DNA from: Psychrobacter sp. AH5
Lineage (GTDB): Bacteria > Pseudomonadota > Gammaproteobacteria > Pseudomonadales > Moraxellaceae
Assembly: GCF_040371085.1 (NCBI RefSeq)
Contig: NZ_JAMBMT010000001.1
Coordinates: 2,542,001 to 2,606,000, forward strand
Reading direction: 5' to 3'
Length of the DNA: 64,000 nucleotides
Part shown: piece after piece, positions 9,672 to 18,910 of the stretch
Position numbering within the stretch: the stretch's first letter is position 1
Layout: every line of letters starts with the position of its first letter
Program-made: the position numbers and the translations under genes
The notes under the pieces: model-generated
Seen by the model: only the letters and a program-made list of their open reading frames with translations
What the model was told of the DNA's origin: nothing
The model's database searches: none

Positions 9672-10868
9672 TTAATAGTGACGGCATTGGCTCTTTTCGA
9701 TCTCAGGACTCTCTTTATAGATTTTCAATAAGAGTGCTACCATTATTAGGCTAATCAGCATTGAGGAGCCGCCATAACTAAAAAACGGCATGGTTAAGCC
9801 TTTTGTTGGCATCGCGCCCATATTCATCGCGGCATTAATAATAGTCTGCGCAATAAAGATAATACCAATACCAAAAGCGGTATAGCTCATGCGCATCTGC
9901 CGGCGCTTGAGCGCATTGTAGCTAATACGCATGGCACTACCGATAATCAAAGCCTCTAATAACAGTACCATAGTGACGCCGACGAAACCCAGCTCTTCAC
10001 CAGTAATCGCTAACAAAAAATCAGTGTGCGCTTCTGGTAAATGCGAGAGCTTTTGTACACTCTCACCATAGCCAACCCCGGTAAATTCACCACGACCAAA
10101 GGCAATTAAACTTCGTGCTAGCTGATAATCGGTATCTTGGATATCATCGAAGGGATCCAAAAACGACAAAGCGCGGGTCAATCGATACTGCACTAAAGTG
10201 ACGGCTAATACGCCAAGTACGCCAACGACCGCCCCTAGCGCAATAAACTGCTTATAAGGCGCGCCTGCTATATAAAATATCGCAAACACGGTGCCAACGA
10301 TGACTACCAATGAGCCAAAATCTGGCTGCAACAGTAGTAAAAAGGTCAACAGACCAATCACTAAGGAGATACGCAAAAAGCCATCCCAGCCGTTACGCAC
10401 CTCAAAAGAGCGGCGCACCACAAAATCAGCGACAAAGACAATAACTACTAACTTAGCAAGCTCAGCGACCTGAAAGTTTAAGACTCCCAAATTAAGCCAA
10501 CGCTTCGAGCCATTGATAGGAGTACCAAACAAAGTAGCAATCAGCAATACCGCGGTCACTAACAATAAAAAAAACTGTGTACCTGTCTGATAAAGGGTCT
10601 TGAGCGGGACAAACTTATAGGGAACAAAAGCTACCGCTAGACCGATCGCCATATAGAGCAGTTGGTTATTAAAAAAGTACAGCTCTGTCATACCGCGGCT
10701 AAGCGCAAAAGGAATAGAGGCAGAAGCCACCATCAATAAGCTCAGTACCATCATGCAGCCAACACTAGCTAACAAGATTGCACGCGAGGATGGTAAAGAT
10801 AACACCCCATCGCTAGTGGCTTTGGCAGTAGCGTTTGAGTTTGAGCGAGAAAAAAAGGAGAGCGCCAT
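9672..10868 (-). CDS. ftsW: septal peptidoglycan polymerase (SEDS family) FtsW
   Basis: About ten membrane helices. The SEDS signatures are present: NGSKRWLNLGVLNFQVAELAK, LLLLQPDFGSLVV, HTDFLLAITGEELGFVGV and PFFSYGGSSML. FtsW polymerises septal glycan chains together with FtsI. RodA is a close paralogue, and the position next to murD favours FtsW. I chose the ATG at 10868 (MALSFFSRSN, 398 residues); the frame extends to an ATG at 10922, but that extra peptide looks uncharacteristic. It is separated from murD by 227 bases. Confidence 0.88.
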   Translation of the reverse strand: MALSFFSRSNSNATAKATSDGVLSLPSSRAILLASVGCMMVLSLLMVASASIPFALSRGMTELYFFNNQLLYMAIGLAVAFVPYKFVPLKTLYQTGTQFFLLLVTAVLLIATLFGTPINGSKRWLNLGVLNFQVAELAKLVVIVFVADFVVRRSFEVRNGWDGFLRISLVIGLLTFLLLLQPDFGSLVVIVGTVFAIFYIAGAPYKQFIALGAVVGVLGVLAVTLVQYRLTRALSFLDPFDDIQDTDYQLARSLIAFGRGEFTGVGYGESVQKLSHLPEAHTDFLLAITGEELGFVGVTMVLLLEALIIGSAMRISYNALKRRQMRMSYTAFGIGIIFIAQTIINAAMNMGAMPTKGLTMPFFSYGGSSMLISLIMVALLLKIYKESPEIEKSQCRHY

Positions 10869-11046
10869 AATATTCAAATATACTAACGAGCAAAAAGTAC
10901 GGCGTTCAGTGAACACCACCATTGAGATATAGAGAAAAATAAAGAATGACTAGTAATCAAAGCTTAGTCAGCATTATAGAGCATAGCTTAAAATAAAAAA
11001 CCAACAATATCCATGGCTTATAAAATCATTAATGAAACCATTAATC

Positions 11047-11088
11047 ATAAGCATTTAAATATAAGCATTTAAATATAAGCACTTAAAT
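11047..11088. repeat. three tandem copies of a 14-base unit
   Basis: ATAAGCATTTAAAT occurs at 11047-11060 and 11061-11074, then once more with a single change (ATAAGCACTTAAAT) at 11075-11088. The array ends 7 bases before the murD stop codon, in the murD-ftsW gap. Function unknown. Confidence 0.9.
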
Positions 11089-11095
11089 AAGACCC

Positions 11096-12526
11096 TTAAC
11101 TATCAGCGGTATCTAGCTTGGCTAATTGGTGCTGCACTAACTGAGTAAAATAATCACCGCGCTCAGCATAACCGCTGAATTGATCGAAGCTTGCACAAGC
11201 TGGAGAGAGTAACACCGCTTGCACTTGCGATAAGCTGCTATCCGTCACTTGCTTGATGACTTTAAAAGCAGTCTCTAAAGTCTGACACTGATGCAATCTA
11301 ACGTCTTTACTCAAGCCCGCTTCTCGCAAATGCTGTTCAATGAGCTTGGCATCTTCACCGATACACAGTACTTGACTGACATAGTCATTGATAAGCGGCG
11401 TCAACTCACCAAACTGTTGGCCTTTGCCTTGCCCGCCTAGTATCAATAATAGCTTACCATCTTTTGGCGCATATACCGCTCCTAGGCCTTCGACTGCCGC
11501 CATAGTAGAGCCGATATTAGTACCCTTTGAATCATTAAAATAGTCGATACCCGCTACCGCAGTGACATACTGGCAGCGATGATCAAGACCGGTGAACTGC
11601 TGCAACGTGTTTAGCATAGCATCGAGCGGTAGTCCTGCCAGCTCGCCCAAAGCTAGCGCCGCTTGCGCGTTAAGTAAATTATGGCGACCCTTCACAGGTA
11701 GCTTATCCGCTGATAATAAACGATCACTACCACGCGCTAGATAAATTTGCCCGTCAGGATCGGTAATAAGGCCATATTGACCTTTATCAGGAGCATGAAT
11801 ACCAGTGCTCAATCGTGGTAAATTATCCGCGACTAAAGGCCGAGTCAAAGCATCTTCGCGGTTTACCACCACCGACTTAGCTCCTTGAAAGATACGATGC
11901 TTGGCTTGATGATAGCCGAGCATATCACCATGACGATCGAGATGATCAGGCGACATGTTGAGCACCGTTGCCACTTGCGCTCCTAGATTGCTCACTGTTT
12001 CTAACTGAAAGCTTGAGAGCTCAAGGACAGCAAGCTCCATATCGCTATTTGCCAATAAGCTCAAAGCTGGCACACCAATATTACCGCCTACCCCAACATT
12101 AACCCCTGCATCTTTTGCCATTTGACCGACTAAGGTAGTGACCGTACTTTTGGCATTAGAGCCCGTGATAGCGACTATCGGCGCGCTACAAGCTTCACAA
12201 AATAATTGAATATCGCTCACGACTGGAATATTAGCTTGCCGCGCGCTCGCCACTGCTTTTGTCTCTAAAGAGATACCAGGGCTGATAATAATACGCGCCG
12301 CTTGCAGTAATAATTCCTCATCAATACCGCCAAACTGACGAATCTCAACCGCAGCTGGCAGCTTATCAGCCAAGGCTGGCGTGGTCTGATTATCAGTAAC
12401 CGCGACTTGATAGCCTTGATCGGTAAGATAATTCGCTACTGATAAGCCCGATTGTCCCAATCCGACCACAACTTGCAGGCCACTACCTTTATGAATCAAT
12501 GTATCTGTTGTAGCAGAGCTTGACAT
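11096..12526 (-). CDS. murD: UDP-N-acetylmuramoyl-L-alanine--D-glutamate ligase
   Basis: A 476-residue Mur ligase. The N-terminal Rossmann-like domain has VVGLGQSGLSVANYL, the ATP loop is ITGSNAKSTVTTLVG, and the central domain has LELSSFQLETV and NMSPDHLDRHGDM. The C-terminal domain has LSPACASFDQFSGYAERG. It adds D-Glu to UDP-MurNAc-L-Ala in the cytoplasm. The Ala in GSNAKST also appears in Pseudomonas-type MurD and is not a defect. It is upstream of ftsW but about 19 kb from mraY, which is normally its neighbour. Confidence 0.96.
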   Translation of the reverse strand: MSSSATTDTLIHKGSGLQVVVGLGQSGLSVANYLTDQGYQVAVTDNQTTPALADKLPAAVEIRQFGGIDEELLLQAARIIISPGISLETKAVASARQANIPVVSDIQLFCEACSAPIVAITGSNAKSTVTTLVGQMAKDAGVNVGVGGNIGVPALSLLANSDMELAVLELSSFQLETVSNLGAQVATVLNMSPDHLDRHGDMLGYHQAKHRIFQGAKSVVVNREDALTRPLVADNLPRLSTGIHAPDKGQYGLITDPDGQIYLARGSDRLLSADKLPVKGRHNLLNAQAALALGELAGLPLDAMLNTLQQFTGLDHRCQYVTAVAGIDYFNDSKGTNIGSTMAAVEGLGAVYAPKDGKLLLILGGQGKGQQFGELTPLINDYVSQVLCIGEDAKLIEQHLREAGLSKDVRLHQCQTLETAFKVIKQVTDSSLSQVQAVLLSPACASFDQFSGYAERGDYFTQLVQHQLAKLDTADS

Positions 12527-13066
12527 ATATTTTCCTTTTATGAAGTCATGGGAGTAAATCAGTACAGCTATCTGTAATGATAGTTGGGTGAAACCGTAGT
12601 CAGCATTACTATGCCAGATAGCGTTATTATTGACTATTTAGACTAGCATCATAACGGTATCGTTAATATTTCGGTACTGCTTTTTTGCCACTTTGTGCTA
12701 TTATGCCCCTGTTTTTATAGCTAATTGCTCAGATTTTGATTAGTTTAGCATGTTGTGACTAACCTCACGCTTCTACAACTATTATTCATCTCATTGTTAG
12801 TATGAGCCTATGGTAGTTTGCGGCTATATTATAGCGTGTGGTTATGAGCTACAGCCTCAAATATTATGATTGAATACCCTAGTAAACCTATTATTCCCCT
12901 ACTCGCTATTGGCTTTTGCACTCATGCAAGTGTCATACCGTCTAACAGCTATAGTCTGTTAAGCGACGCCGTAGCTCTATCATCAGTAATGACTATCAGC
13001 TGATATTATTACTAATGATTAGTGACTACTTTTTTGCCTTCTACTCTATGCAGTTGCCGTTTATTT
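12527..13066. other. divergent intergenic region murD / SulP gene
   Basis: Over 490 bases without a supported gene. It carries several short palindromes close to the SulP gene: TAACAG/CTGTTA (12943-12961), ATCAGCTGAT (12995-13004) and ACTAATGATTAGT (13011-13023). Their crowding just before the transporter suggests operator sequences, but no regulator is identified. Confidence 0.4.
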
Positions 13067-14566
13067 ATGACATCTTTTATTGATAACTTACGTGATGAGT
13101 GGTTTTCTAACGTCCGCGGCGATATTTTGTCCGGACTGGTAGTAGCCCTCGCCTTGATTCCAGAAGCGATTGCCTTCTCTATTATCGCTGGTGTCGATCC
13201 AAAAGTAGGCTTGTATGCTTCATTCTGTATTGCCGTGGTCATCAGCTTTGTAGGCGGACGTCCTGGGATGATCTCAGCGGCAACCGGTGCTATGGCGCTA
13301 GTAATGGTAGATCTGGTCGCTGATCATGGTCTGCAATATTTGCTGGCTGCGACGCTACTGTGCGGCGCTATTCAGGTAGTCATGGGGATTCTTAAGCTTG
13401 GCAATCTCATGCGCTTTGTATCGCGCTCGGTAGTGATAGGTTTTGTCAATGCCTTGGCGATTTTGATCTTTGCCGCCCAATTACCAGAGCTCAATCCGAT
13501 GACGGAGCGAGTTGGCATGACCGTCTATATTATGACCGCTGCCGGCTTGGCTATTATTTATCTGTTTCCGCTCATTCCAAAGATTGGCCGTATTATTCCC
13601 TCACCGCTGATCTGTATCGTTGGCTTGACGGCGGTAGCGATGTACATGAATCTAGACATTCGTAATGTCGGTAGCATGGGCGAGCTGCCCGACTCGTTGC
13701 CGGTATTCTTACTACCCGATATTCCGCTCAATCTTGAAACTTTGTTAATTATTGCGCCATACTCTATTGCTTTAGCTATCGTTGGTCTACTTGAGTCGAT
13801 GATGACAGCGACTATCGTTGATGACTTAACCGATACGCCTAGTGATAAGAATAAAGAATGCCGCGGTCAAGGCATGGCTAACGTGGTCTCAGGCTTCTTT
13901 GGTGGTATGGCAGGCTGTGCGATGATCGGACAATCAATGATTAACGTCAAGTCTGGTGGCCGTACACGGCTATCAACGCTAATGGCCGGTGTGGTGCTGT
14001 TGATTATGGTGGTGTTTTTGAGTGAGTGGGTCAGCCAAATTCCAATGGCCGCGCTAGTAGCGGTAATGATTATGGTCTCTATTGGAACCTTTAATTGGCA
14101 GTCTATTCGCGAGTTCAAAACTCACCCTATGTCATTCAATATTGTGATGCTAGCCACGGTACTGACCACCGTCTTTACTCATAACTTAGCTTATGGCGTT
14201 GGTGTTGGAGTGCTGCTATCGGCCTTGGCCTTTGCTAATAAGATTGGTCAGTTCTTAACCATCTATAGCGATTATGATGACAGTAGCAATACTCGCTATT
14301 ACTACGTGCAAGGCCAAGTGTTCTTTGCCTCCACTACGCAGTTCCTAAATAGCTTTGATACCAAAGAAGCCTTAGATACTATCCATATCGATGTTAGCCA
14401 AGCGCATTTTTGGGATGTCAGTGCGGTCGACACTTTGGATAAGCTGGTCATGCGCTTGCAACGTGAAGGTATTGATGTCAAAGTAGTTGGACTCAATAGT
14501 GCCAGTCGTACTTTGATCGATCGCTTCTCTATTCATGATCGGCGTGATATTGGTTTGCTGGATTAG
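13067..14566 (+). CDS. SulP family anion transporter with STAS domain
   Basis: The frame has about 500 residues from the ATG at 13067 ([12 protein letters not shown]). It has roughly 12 membrane helices with the SulP motifs [17 protein letters not shown] and KVGLYASF, and a cytoplasmic C-terminal STAS domain (about the last 90 residues; [22 protein letters not shown]). Members move sulfate, bicarbonate, dicarboxylates or other anions; the substrate cannot be read from sequence. An in-frame GTG at 13022 would add 15 residues, but it sits inside a palindrome and adds atypical sequence. A tandem Usp protein follows 133 bases downstream. Confidence 0.88.
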   Translation: MTSFIDNLRDEWFSNVRGDILSGLVVALALIPEAIAFSIIAGVDPKVGLYASFCIAVVISFVGGRPGMISAATGAMALVMVDLVADHGLQYLLAATLLCGAIQVVMGILKLGNLMRFVSRSVVIGFVNALAILIFAAQLPELNPMTERVGMTVYIMTAAGLAIIYLFPLIPKIGRIIPSPLICIVGLTAVAMYMNLDIRNVGSMGELPDSLPVFLLPDIPLNLETLLIIAPYSIALAIVGLLESMMTATIVDDLTDTPSDKNKECRGQGMANVVSGFFGGMAGCAMIGQSMINVKSGGRTRLSTLMAGVVLLIMVVFLSEWVSQIPMAALVAVMIMVSIGTFNWQSIREFKTHPMSFNIVMLATVLTTVFTHNLAYGVGVGVLLSALAFANKIGQFLTIYSDYDDSSNTRYYYVQGQVFFASTTQFLNSFDTKEALDTIHIDVSQAHFWDVSAVDTLDKLVMRLQREGIDVKVVGLNSASRTLIDRFSIHDRRDIGLLD

Positions 14567-14625
14567 CTTTATCTATCACGGTTAGAGATCTTATAAGTCG
14601 TTGGGTTTTATTCACCGTGTTTTTG

Positions 14626-14653
14626 CTTAATTTAGATAACTTAATTTAGATAA
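14626..14653. repeat. two tandem copies of a 14-base unit
   Basis: CTTAATTTAGATAA is repeated exactly at 14626-14639 and 14640-14653 in the gap between the SulP gene and the Usp gene, with a further partial copy start (CTTA) after it. Confidence 0.85.
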
Positions 14654-14699
14654 CTTACTTCATTTATAAGCTACTTAATGTAGATAATGTGGTTGCCCT

Positions 14700-15554
14700 A
14701 TGAGTAACTTAAAACCTGACAGTGTCATTGCTTGTTTGGACTGTCCCGATCATGTGCAAGCGGTATTAGATGCCAGTATGTGGGCTGCCAATCGCTTGCA
14801 AGCGCCGATTGGCTTATTGCATTCGATACCTAGCTTGCAGCAAAAAGCGGCGGTAAACTATTCTGGCTGTCTAAATATCGATGATGAAAGTCAGCTGCTA
14901 GATCAGTTCACCAATCAAGAGCACTTAAGTAATAGCGAGCTCAAAGCCCAAGGCAGACTGCTATTGCATCAAGCTACCGCCTATTGCGAGCAGCATCAGC
15001 ATAAGCGTAAAACCTATACTTTACATCGTCACGAAACGCTCAGCGAAAGTATTGATTACGTCGATGAAAAATCGCAATTAATAGTTATCGGGCATCAGGT
15101 GACCTGTAGAGCTACTTTGAGTCAATTGGTTAGATTGAGCCACTGCCCTATTTTGGTGACTCATGCCCCATTTTTGCCCCCCACTACCGCACTTTTTGCC
15201 TTTGATAACCGAGCCACTAGTCATCGAATGCTCGATTGGCTCTGTAAAACCCCATTAGTGCGCTCTTTGACCGTTCATATTGTCATGGTCGGTAAAAACA
15301 GCAATGAGAATTGCGATGCCTTACGCGAAGCTTACGCTCGTCTAAAACAGGCCGGTATCAGTGCCAAAAAGTCTTTAATAGATAGCCGTGATGTTAGCGC
15401 CGCCCTCAGCTATTATCAAAACGAGCATGAGATTGGTATGCTTATGAGCGGCGCTTTTGGTCAATCGCGTCTACGTGAGCTGCTACAAGGCAGCGATACT
15501 AAAAAACTGCTTGGCAGCACCAAAACCCCTTATCTGCTGTTTCCTAAGTTATAA
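14700..15554 (+). CDS. tandem universal stress protein (UspA family)
   Basis: A 284-residue soluble protein that reads as two Usp folds in tandem. The first half has VIACLDCPDHVQAVLDASMWAANRL and ends in LIVIGHQVTCRATLSQLVRLSHCPILVTH. The second has FAFDNRATSHRMLDWLCKT and ends in IGMLMSGAFGQSRLRELLQGS. The loop G-x2-G-x9-GS typical of ATP-binding members is only partly kept. Tandem Usps are cytoplasmic stress proteins. The location directly after a SulP transporter suggests a functional pair, which is inference. Confidence 0.8.
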   Translation: MSNLKPDSVIACLDCPDHVQAVLDASMWAANRLQAPIGLLHSIPSLQQKAAVNYSGCLNIDDESQLLDQFTNQEHLSNSELKAQGRLLLHQATAYCEQHQHKRKTYTLHRHETLSESIDYVDEKSQLIVIGHQVTCRATLSQLVRLSHCPILVTHAPFLPPTTALFAFDNRATSHRMLDWLCKTPLVRSLTVHIVMVGKNSNENCDALREAYARLKQAGISAKKSLIDSRDVSAALSYYQNEHEIGMLMSGAFGQSRLRELLQGSDTKKLLGSTKTPYLLFPKL

Positions 15555-15927
15555 GCTATTGTCAAAAGTTTTTATTAGTACTTGTGCCTTATTAAATAGC
15601 GCTTACTGCCCTTGAGCGCTAAGCGCTGCTTTGTTTTATACCACCTGTTATTTTGTCTTTCGGTTTAGTCTAGTCTTTGACTATAGTCTGTCTTAACGCA
15701 TTATCGCCTAATAGCTATTTTTTAGAATAGCTACTCCTTACTCTGTATGATGTTTTAGTAACTCATAGAGCTATAGCCTCCCTGTAAGCCTAGAAGTTCG
15801 TTATAATAAAACCCTCTTTAAGCCAATGCCACATCGAAAAACTATCTAGCAATACGGTTTATTCCTCTAATTATAACGGACTATAATCACTCAAAACTCC
15901 AATCCTACCTACCCCCTTGAGTAGGCT
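15555..15927. other. intergenic region upstream of glnK
   Basis: No gene is supported. It holds a hairpin TAGCGCT/AGCGCTA (15597-15621) that may end the Usp transcript and a TAGCTATT/AATAGCTA stem (15712-15733). The 14-mer AGCGCTAAGCGCTG at 15615-15628 recurs exactly at 19903-19916. NtrC sites would be expected upstream of the sigma-54 promoter, but I could not pick one out with confidence. Confidence 0.4.
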
Positions 15928-15943
15928 TGGCACAATTCTTGAA
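15928..15943 (+). promoter_or_regulatory. sigma-54 (RpoN) promoter of glnK-amtB
   Basis: TGGCACAATTCTTGAA matches the -24/-12 consensus TGGCACG-N4-TTGCW, with the GG of -24 ten bases from the -12 dinucleotide (GA instead of GC). The predicted start is near 15953. It sits 106 bases upstream of glnK, a classic nitrogen-limitation target, so activation by NtrC is expected. Confidence 0.8.
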
Positions 15944-15960
15944 TGACTGATAGTAAGTAT

Positions 15961-16372
<412 letters not shown>

Positions 16373-16501
16373 TAATCCTATAACTATTATTGCCCAGTTA
16401 TGGGGCACTAATTGCTTATAAGCGCGCTAAATAGCGGTTGATTATGATTTTATTTAACCGTTAGTCCAATATCTGCATCATCGATTCAAGGGGGAATTAA
16501 G

Positions 16502-17764
16502 ATGCAAAGTCAAATTTTCGAGTTGCAATACGCACTAGATACTTTTTATTTTTTGATGTGTGGGGCATTGGTGATGTGGATGGCCGCCGGCTTCACTATG
16601 CTAGAAGCTGGGATGGTACGCGCCAAAAATACCGTCGAGATTTTAACCAAAAACATCGCGCTTTTTGCCACTGCCTGTACCATGTATATGATCTGCGGTT
16701 ACGCTATTATGTATGGTGGTGAGCCGTTGTTAAATGGTATCTCAGGAGGCGAGACGCTAGTAGCAGATGCCTTGAGCGCATCGGCTAAGAATGGTTTTGA
16801 TGGTGACTCAGTCTATTCAGCGGCGGCTGACTTCTTCTTTCAAGTGGTATTTGTCGCGACCTGTATGTCCATCGTCTCAGGCGCTGTCGCTGAACGCATG
16901 AAGCTTTGGTCTTTTTTATTGTTTGCAGCCGTTATGACTGGCTTTATCTACCCGATGCAAGGTAGTTGGACTTGGGGCGGTCAAGAGGTCTTTGGTTTAT
17001 ATAATCTAACCGAGATAGGTTTCTCTGACTTTGCCGGTTCCGGTATCGTGCATATGGCCGGTGCGGCGGCAGCCCTGTCAGGGGTGTTATTGTTAGGAGC
17101 GCGCCGCGGTAAGTACGGCTCTAACAGCGAGATACGCGCTATTCCTGGAGCGAATTTACCTTTAGCGGCACTGGGTACTTTGATTTTATGGATGGGTTGG
17201 TTCGGTTTTAATGGCGGCTCAGTACTTAAGCTAGCAGATATCGCGAGCGCCAATAGCGTAGCTATAGTGTTTGTAAATACTAATGCCGCTGCCGCGGGTG
17301 GTGCTATCGGTGCTTTATTACTAGCGCGACTGATCTTTGGTAAAGCCGATCTTACCATGCTGCTAAATGGTGCATTGGCAGGGCTAGTTGCTATCACTGC
17401 AGAGCCTTCTACCCCTTCTGCCTTGCAAGCGACTTTATTTGGGGTGGCTGCAGGTATCATTGTAGTGCTATCTATTTTGGCTCTAGATAAAATGAAAATC
17501 GATGATCCTGTTGGCGCTATTTCGGTGCATGGAGTAGCAGGTTTATTTGGCTTATTAATCGTACCGCTTACCAATCCAGCAGCGAGCTTTATAGCTCAGC
17601 TCGTTGGCGCAGTCACTATCTTTGCTTGGGTCTATGTGGCAAGCTTACTGATTTGGCTGGTGATAAAAGTCGTTATCGGTCTACGAATCTCTGAGGAAGA
17701 AGAATACCAAGGCGCAGACATAGCCGAGTGTGGTATGGAAGCTTATCCTGAGTTTGTCAGATAG
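16502..17764 (+). CDS. amtB: ammonium transporter
   Basis: A 420-residue Amt/Mep/Rh protein with about 11 membrane helices. Family motifs include DTFYFLMCGALVMWMAAGFTMLEAGMVRAKN near the N terminus, DFAGSGIVHMAGAAAAL with a pore histidine, and DPVGAISVHGVAGLFGLL with the second pore histidine of the His pair. There is no obvious signal peptide, unlike E. coli AmtB. It conducts ammonium across the inner membrane and is blocked by GlnK. SD-like GGGGGAA precedes the ATG. Confidence 0.96.
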   Translation: MQSQIFELQYALDTFYFLMCGALVMWMAAGFTMLEAGMVRAKNTVEILTKNIALFATACTMYMICGYAIMYGGEPLLNGISGGETLVADALSASAKNGFDGDSVYSAAADFFFQVVFVATCMSIVSGAVAERMKLWSFLLFAAVMTGFIYPMQGSWTWGGQEVFGLYNLTEIGFSDFAGSGIVHMAGAAAALSGVLLLGARRGKYGSNSEIRAIPGANLPLAALGTLILWMGWFGFNGGSVLKLADIASANSVAIVFVNTNAAAAGGAIGALLLARLIFGKADLTMLLNGALAGLVAITAEPSTPSALQATLFGVAAGIIVVLSILALDKMKIDDPVGAISVHGVAGLFGLLIVPLTNPAASFIAQLVGAVTIFAWVYVASLLIWLVIKVVIGLRISEEEEYQGADIAECGMEAYPEFVR

Positions 17765-17803
17765 CTTTGCTAAGCTTTATCAGATCTTGACAAAAATAGC
17801 ATG

Positions 17804-17838
17804 AAAAAACCCCGTATAACCTATAGGTCATACGGGGT
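17804..17838 (-). terminator. intrinsic terminator between amtB and the DUF2147 gene
   Basis: ACCCCGTAT (17809-17817) pairs with ATACGGGGT (17830-17838). On the minus strand it is followed by six T, making a strong terminator for the DUF2147 gene. On the plus strand it can also stop amtB transcripts, with a weaker T tract. Confidence 0.85.
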
Positions 17839-17895
17839 CTCTTATGCTTACCATTAACAAAACTGGCTATCAATAGTAACAGTTAGTTAACTCAC

Positions 17896-18279
17896 TTATT
17901 TCTTTTTCCACTGCTGGCTACGCGAGAATGGACCAATATAACCTTTTAGATTTAAGGTATTACCGTTTAAACTTGCGGTCATGCGGTAGTCTTTACCTTT
18001 CTCAGGATCAGTAATAGTACCACCACTGTATTTACCACCGCCATCAGCTTTTAGGCCAGAGATAATCGTCATGCCAACATGCTTTTTACCCTTGGCTGAA
18101 ACTGTATCAATAAGCTTACCAGTCAATACACCGTTAGACTCTGTGATTTTGACCGTACCTTTTGGCTTACCTTCATCAAAAGTCTGCCAAGTCGTATTGT
18201 GCAATGGATCAGCGGCGAATGCCATCGTTGCCATGCTAATACCAGCTACTGCTAAAGCGGTTTTTGTAAATAGTTTCAT
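17896..18279 (-). CDS. DUF2147 family exported protein
   Basis: About 127 residues from the ATG at 18279, which is preceded by a good SD (AAGGGAG). The frame extends to 18300, but the first seven residues are unlikely. Residues 1-22 (KLFTKTALAVAGISMATMAFA) form a cleavable signal peptide. The mature part has the DUF2147 pattern: W-x-T near the start, GVLTGKLID, a central GG, ITDPEKGKDYRM, LNLKGYIGPFSRSQQW. The family is periplasmic and of unknown function. It converges on amtB across a terminator. Confidence 0.85.
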   Translation of the reverse strand: MKLFTKTALAVAGISMATMAFAADPLHNTTWQTFDEGKPKGTVKITESNGVLTGKLIDTVSAKGKKHVGMTIISGLKADGGGKYSGGTITDPEKGKDYRMTASLNGNTLNLKGYIGPFSRSQQWKKK

Positions 18280-18463
18280 AAATCGACTCCCTTCGTACAA
18301 TGATTGTTCAATAAGTTACGTTATTTGCGCCTGTCTCTTGATAAAAAATAAATAGCACGGTTTAAGTCAAAATGATAAAAGTCTAAACTGCGGAACTTAC
18401 TTGTTCTTAGTAACTAAAAACTTCTAACCTCTTAAACAGTACAAGCGCTGTCTAAATACATTA

Positions 18464-18494
18464 TAGGCAAAAAATAAGTTTTGCCTAGTAATTT
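18464..18494 (-). terminator. possible terminator after the 91-residue protein gene
   Basis: TAGGCAAAA (18464-18472) and TTTTGCCTA (18479-18487) form a nine-pair stem, 50 bases downstream of the stop at 18538. The T tract is weak on the minus strand and stronger on the plus strand, so the direction is uncertain. Confidence 0.4.
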
Positions 18495-18537
18495 TTTATA
18501 TCAATTTCTTTCTATAATTCGGAATTATATCAAACAG

Positions 18538-18813
18538 TTACAGAAAAGGATTATCGATATCATCGTCTAACCGGTCATCCTTTAATTTTGACTCTTCTAC
18601 GTTTTTGTTGTAGCTATCCCTAAAATTATCGGCGTTTTCATAAGATTTTAATATACTATTAGTAAGCTCATGTAGCTTTTTTGCTTGCTCATGACCGTTC
18701 TCATTTAGGTATAACTCTATATCGCCATAAATAATGATTTTATCTTTTTGGTTTTCAATAACCAATTCCCCAATTTGCATACTTTGATGATTATTAGCGA
18801 AGGGTTCAATCAT
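18538..18813 (-). CDS. small acidic hypothetical protein
   Basis: A 91-residue soluble protein that I do not recognise. It is helix-prone and acidic, with an Asp-rich tail (KDDRLDDDIDNPFL). The N-terminal third looks like beta strands (QIGELVIENQKDKIIIYGDIELYL). The SD AGAAGGA sits six bases before the ATG, and no longer ORF competes on either strand, which supports a real gene. It lies between the DUF2147 gene and a secreted nuclease, both on the same strand, but with gaps too large for a clear operon. Confidence 0.65.
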   Translation of the reverse strand: MIEPFANNHQSMQIGELVIENQKDKIIIYGDIELYLNENGHEQAKKLHELTNSILKSYENADNFRDSYNKNVEESKLKDDRLDDDIDNPFL

Positions 18814-18910
18814 ATTTTATTCCTTCTATTAATGATAGCCATTTTCAATAAAGCCTATCTTCTTTAAAATTTATATTCTATCTCTGGGTACTAAAATTAA
18901 TTAAGCGGAT

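Noticed and set aside
11047..11088. CRISPR array
   Set aside because: Units are 14 bases, directly adjacent without spacers, and no cas genes are near.
12100..12200. MurD ATP-loop Ala (GSNAKST) as a defect
   Set aside because: I recall the same Ala in Pseudomonas-type MurD, so it is a normal family variant.
13022..13066. GTG start for the SulP gene
   Set aside because: The GTG lies within a palindrome and adds 15 residues unlike the family; the ATG at 13067 fits better, though neither start has a clear SD.
16981..17574. 197-residue open frame on the minus strand opposite amtB
   Set aside because: Shadow of amtB codon usage; Pro/Ala/Thr-rich translation without motifs.
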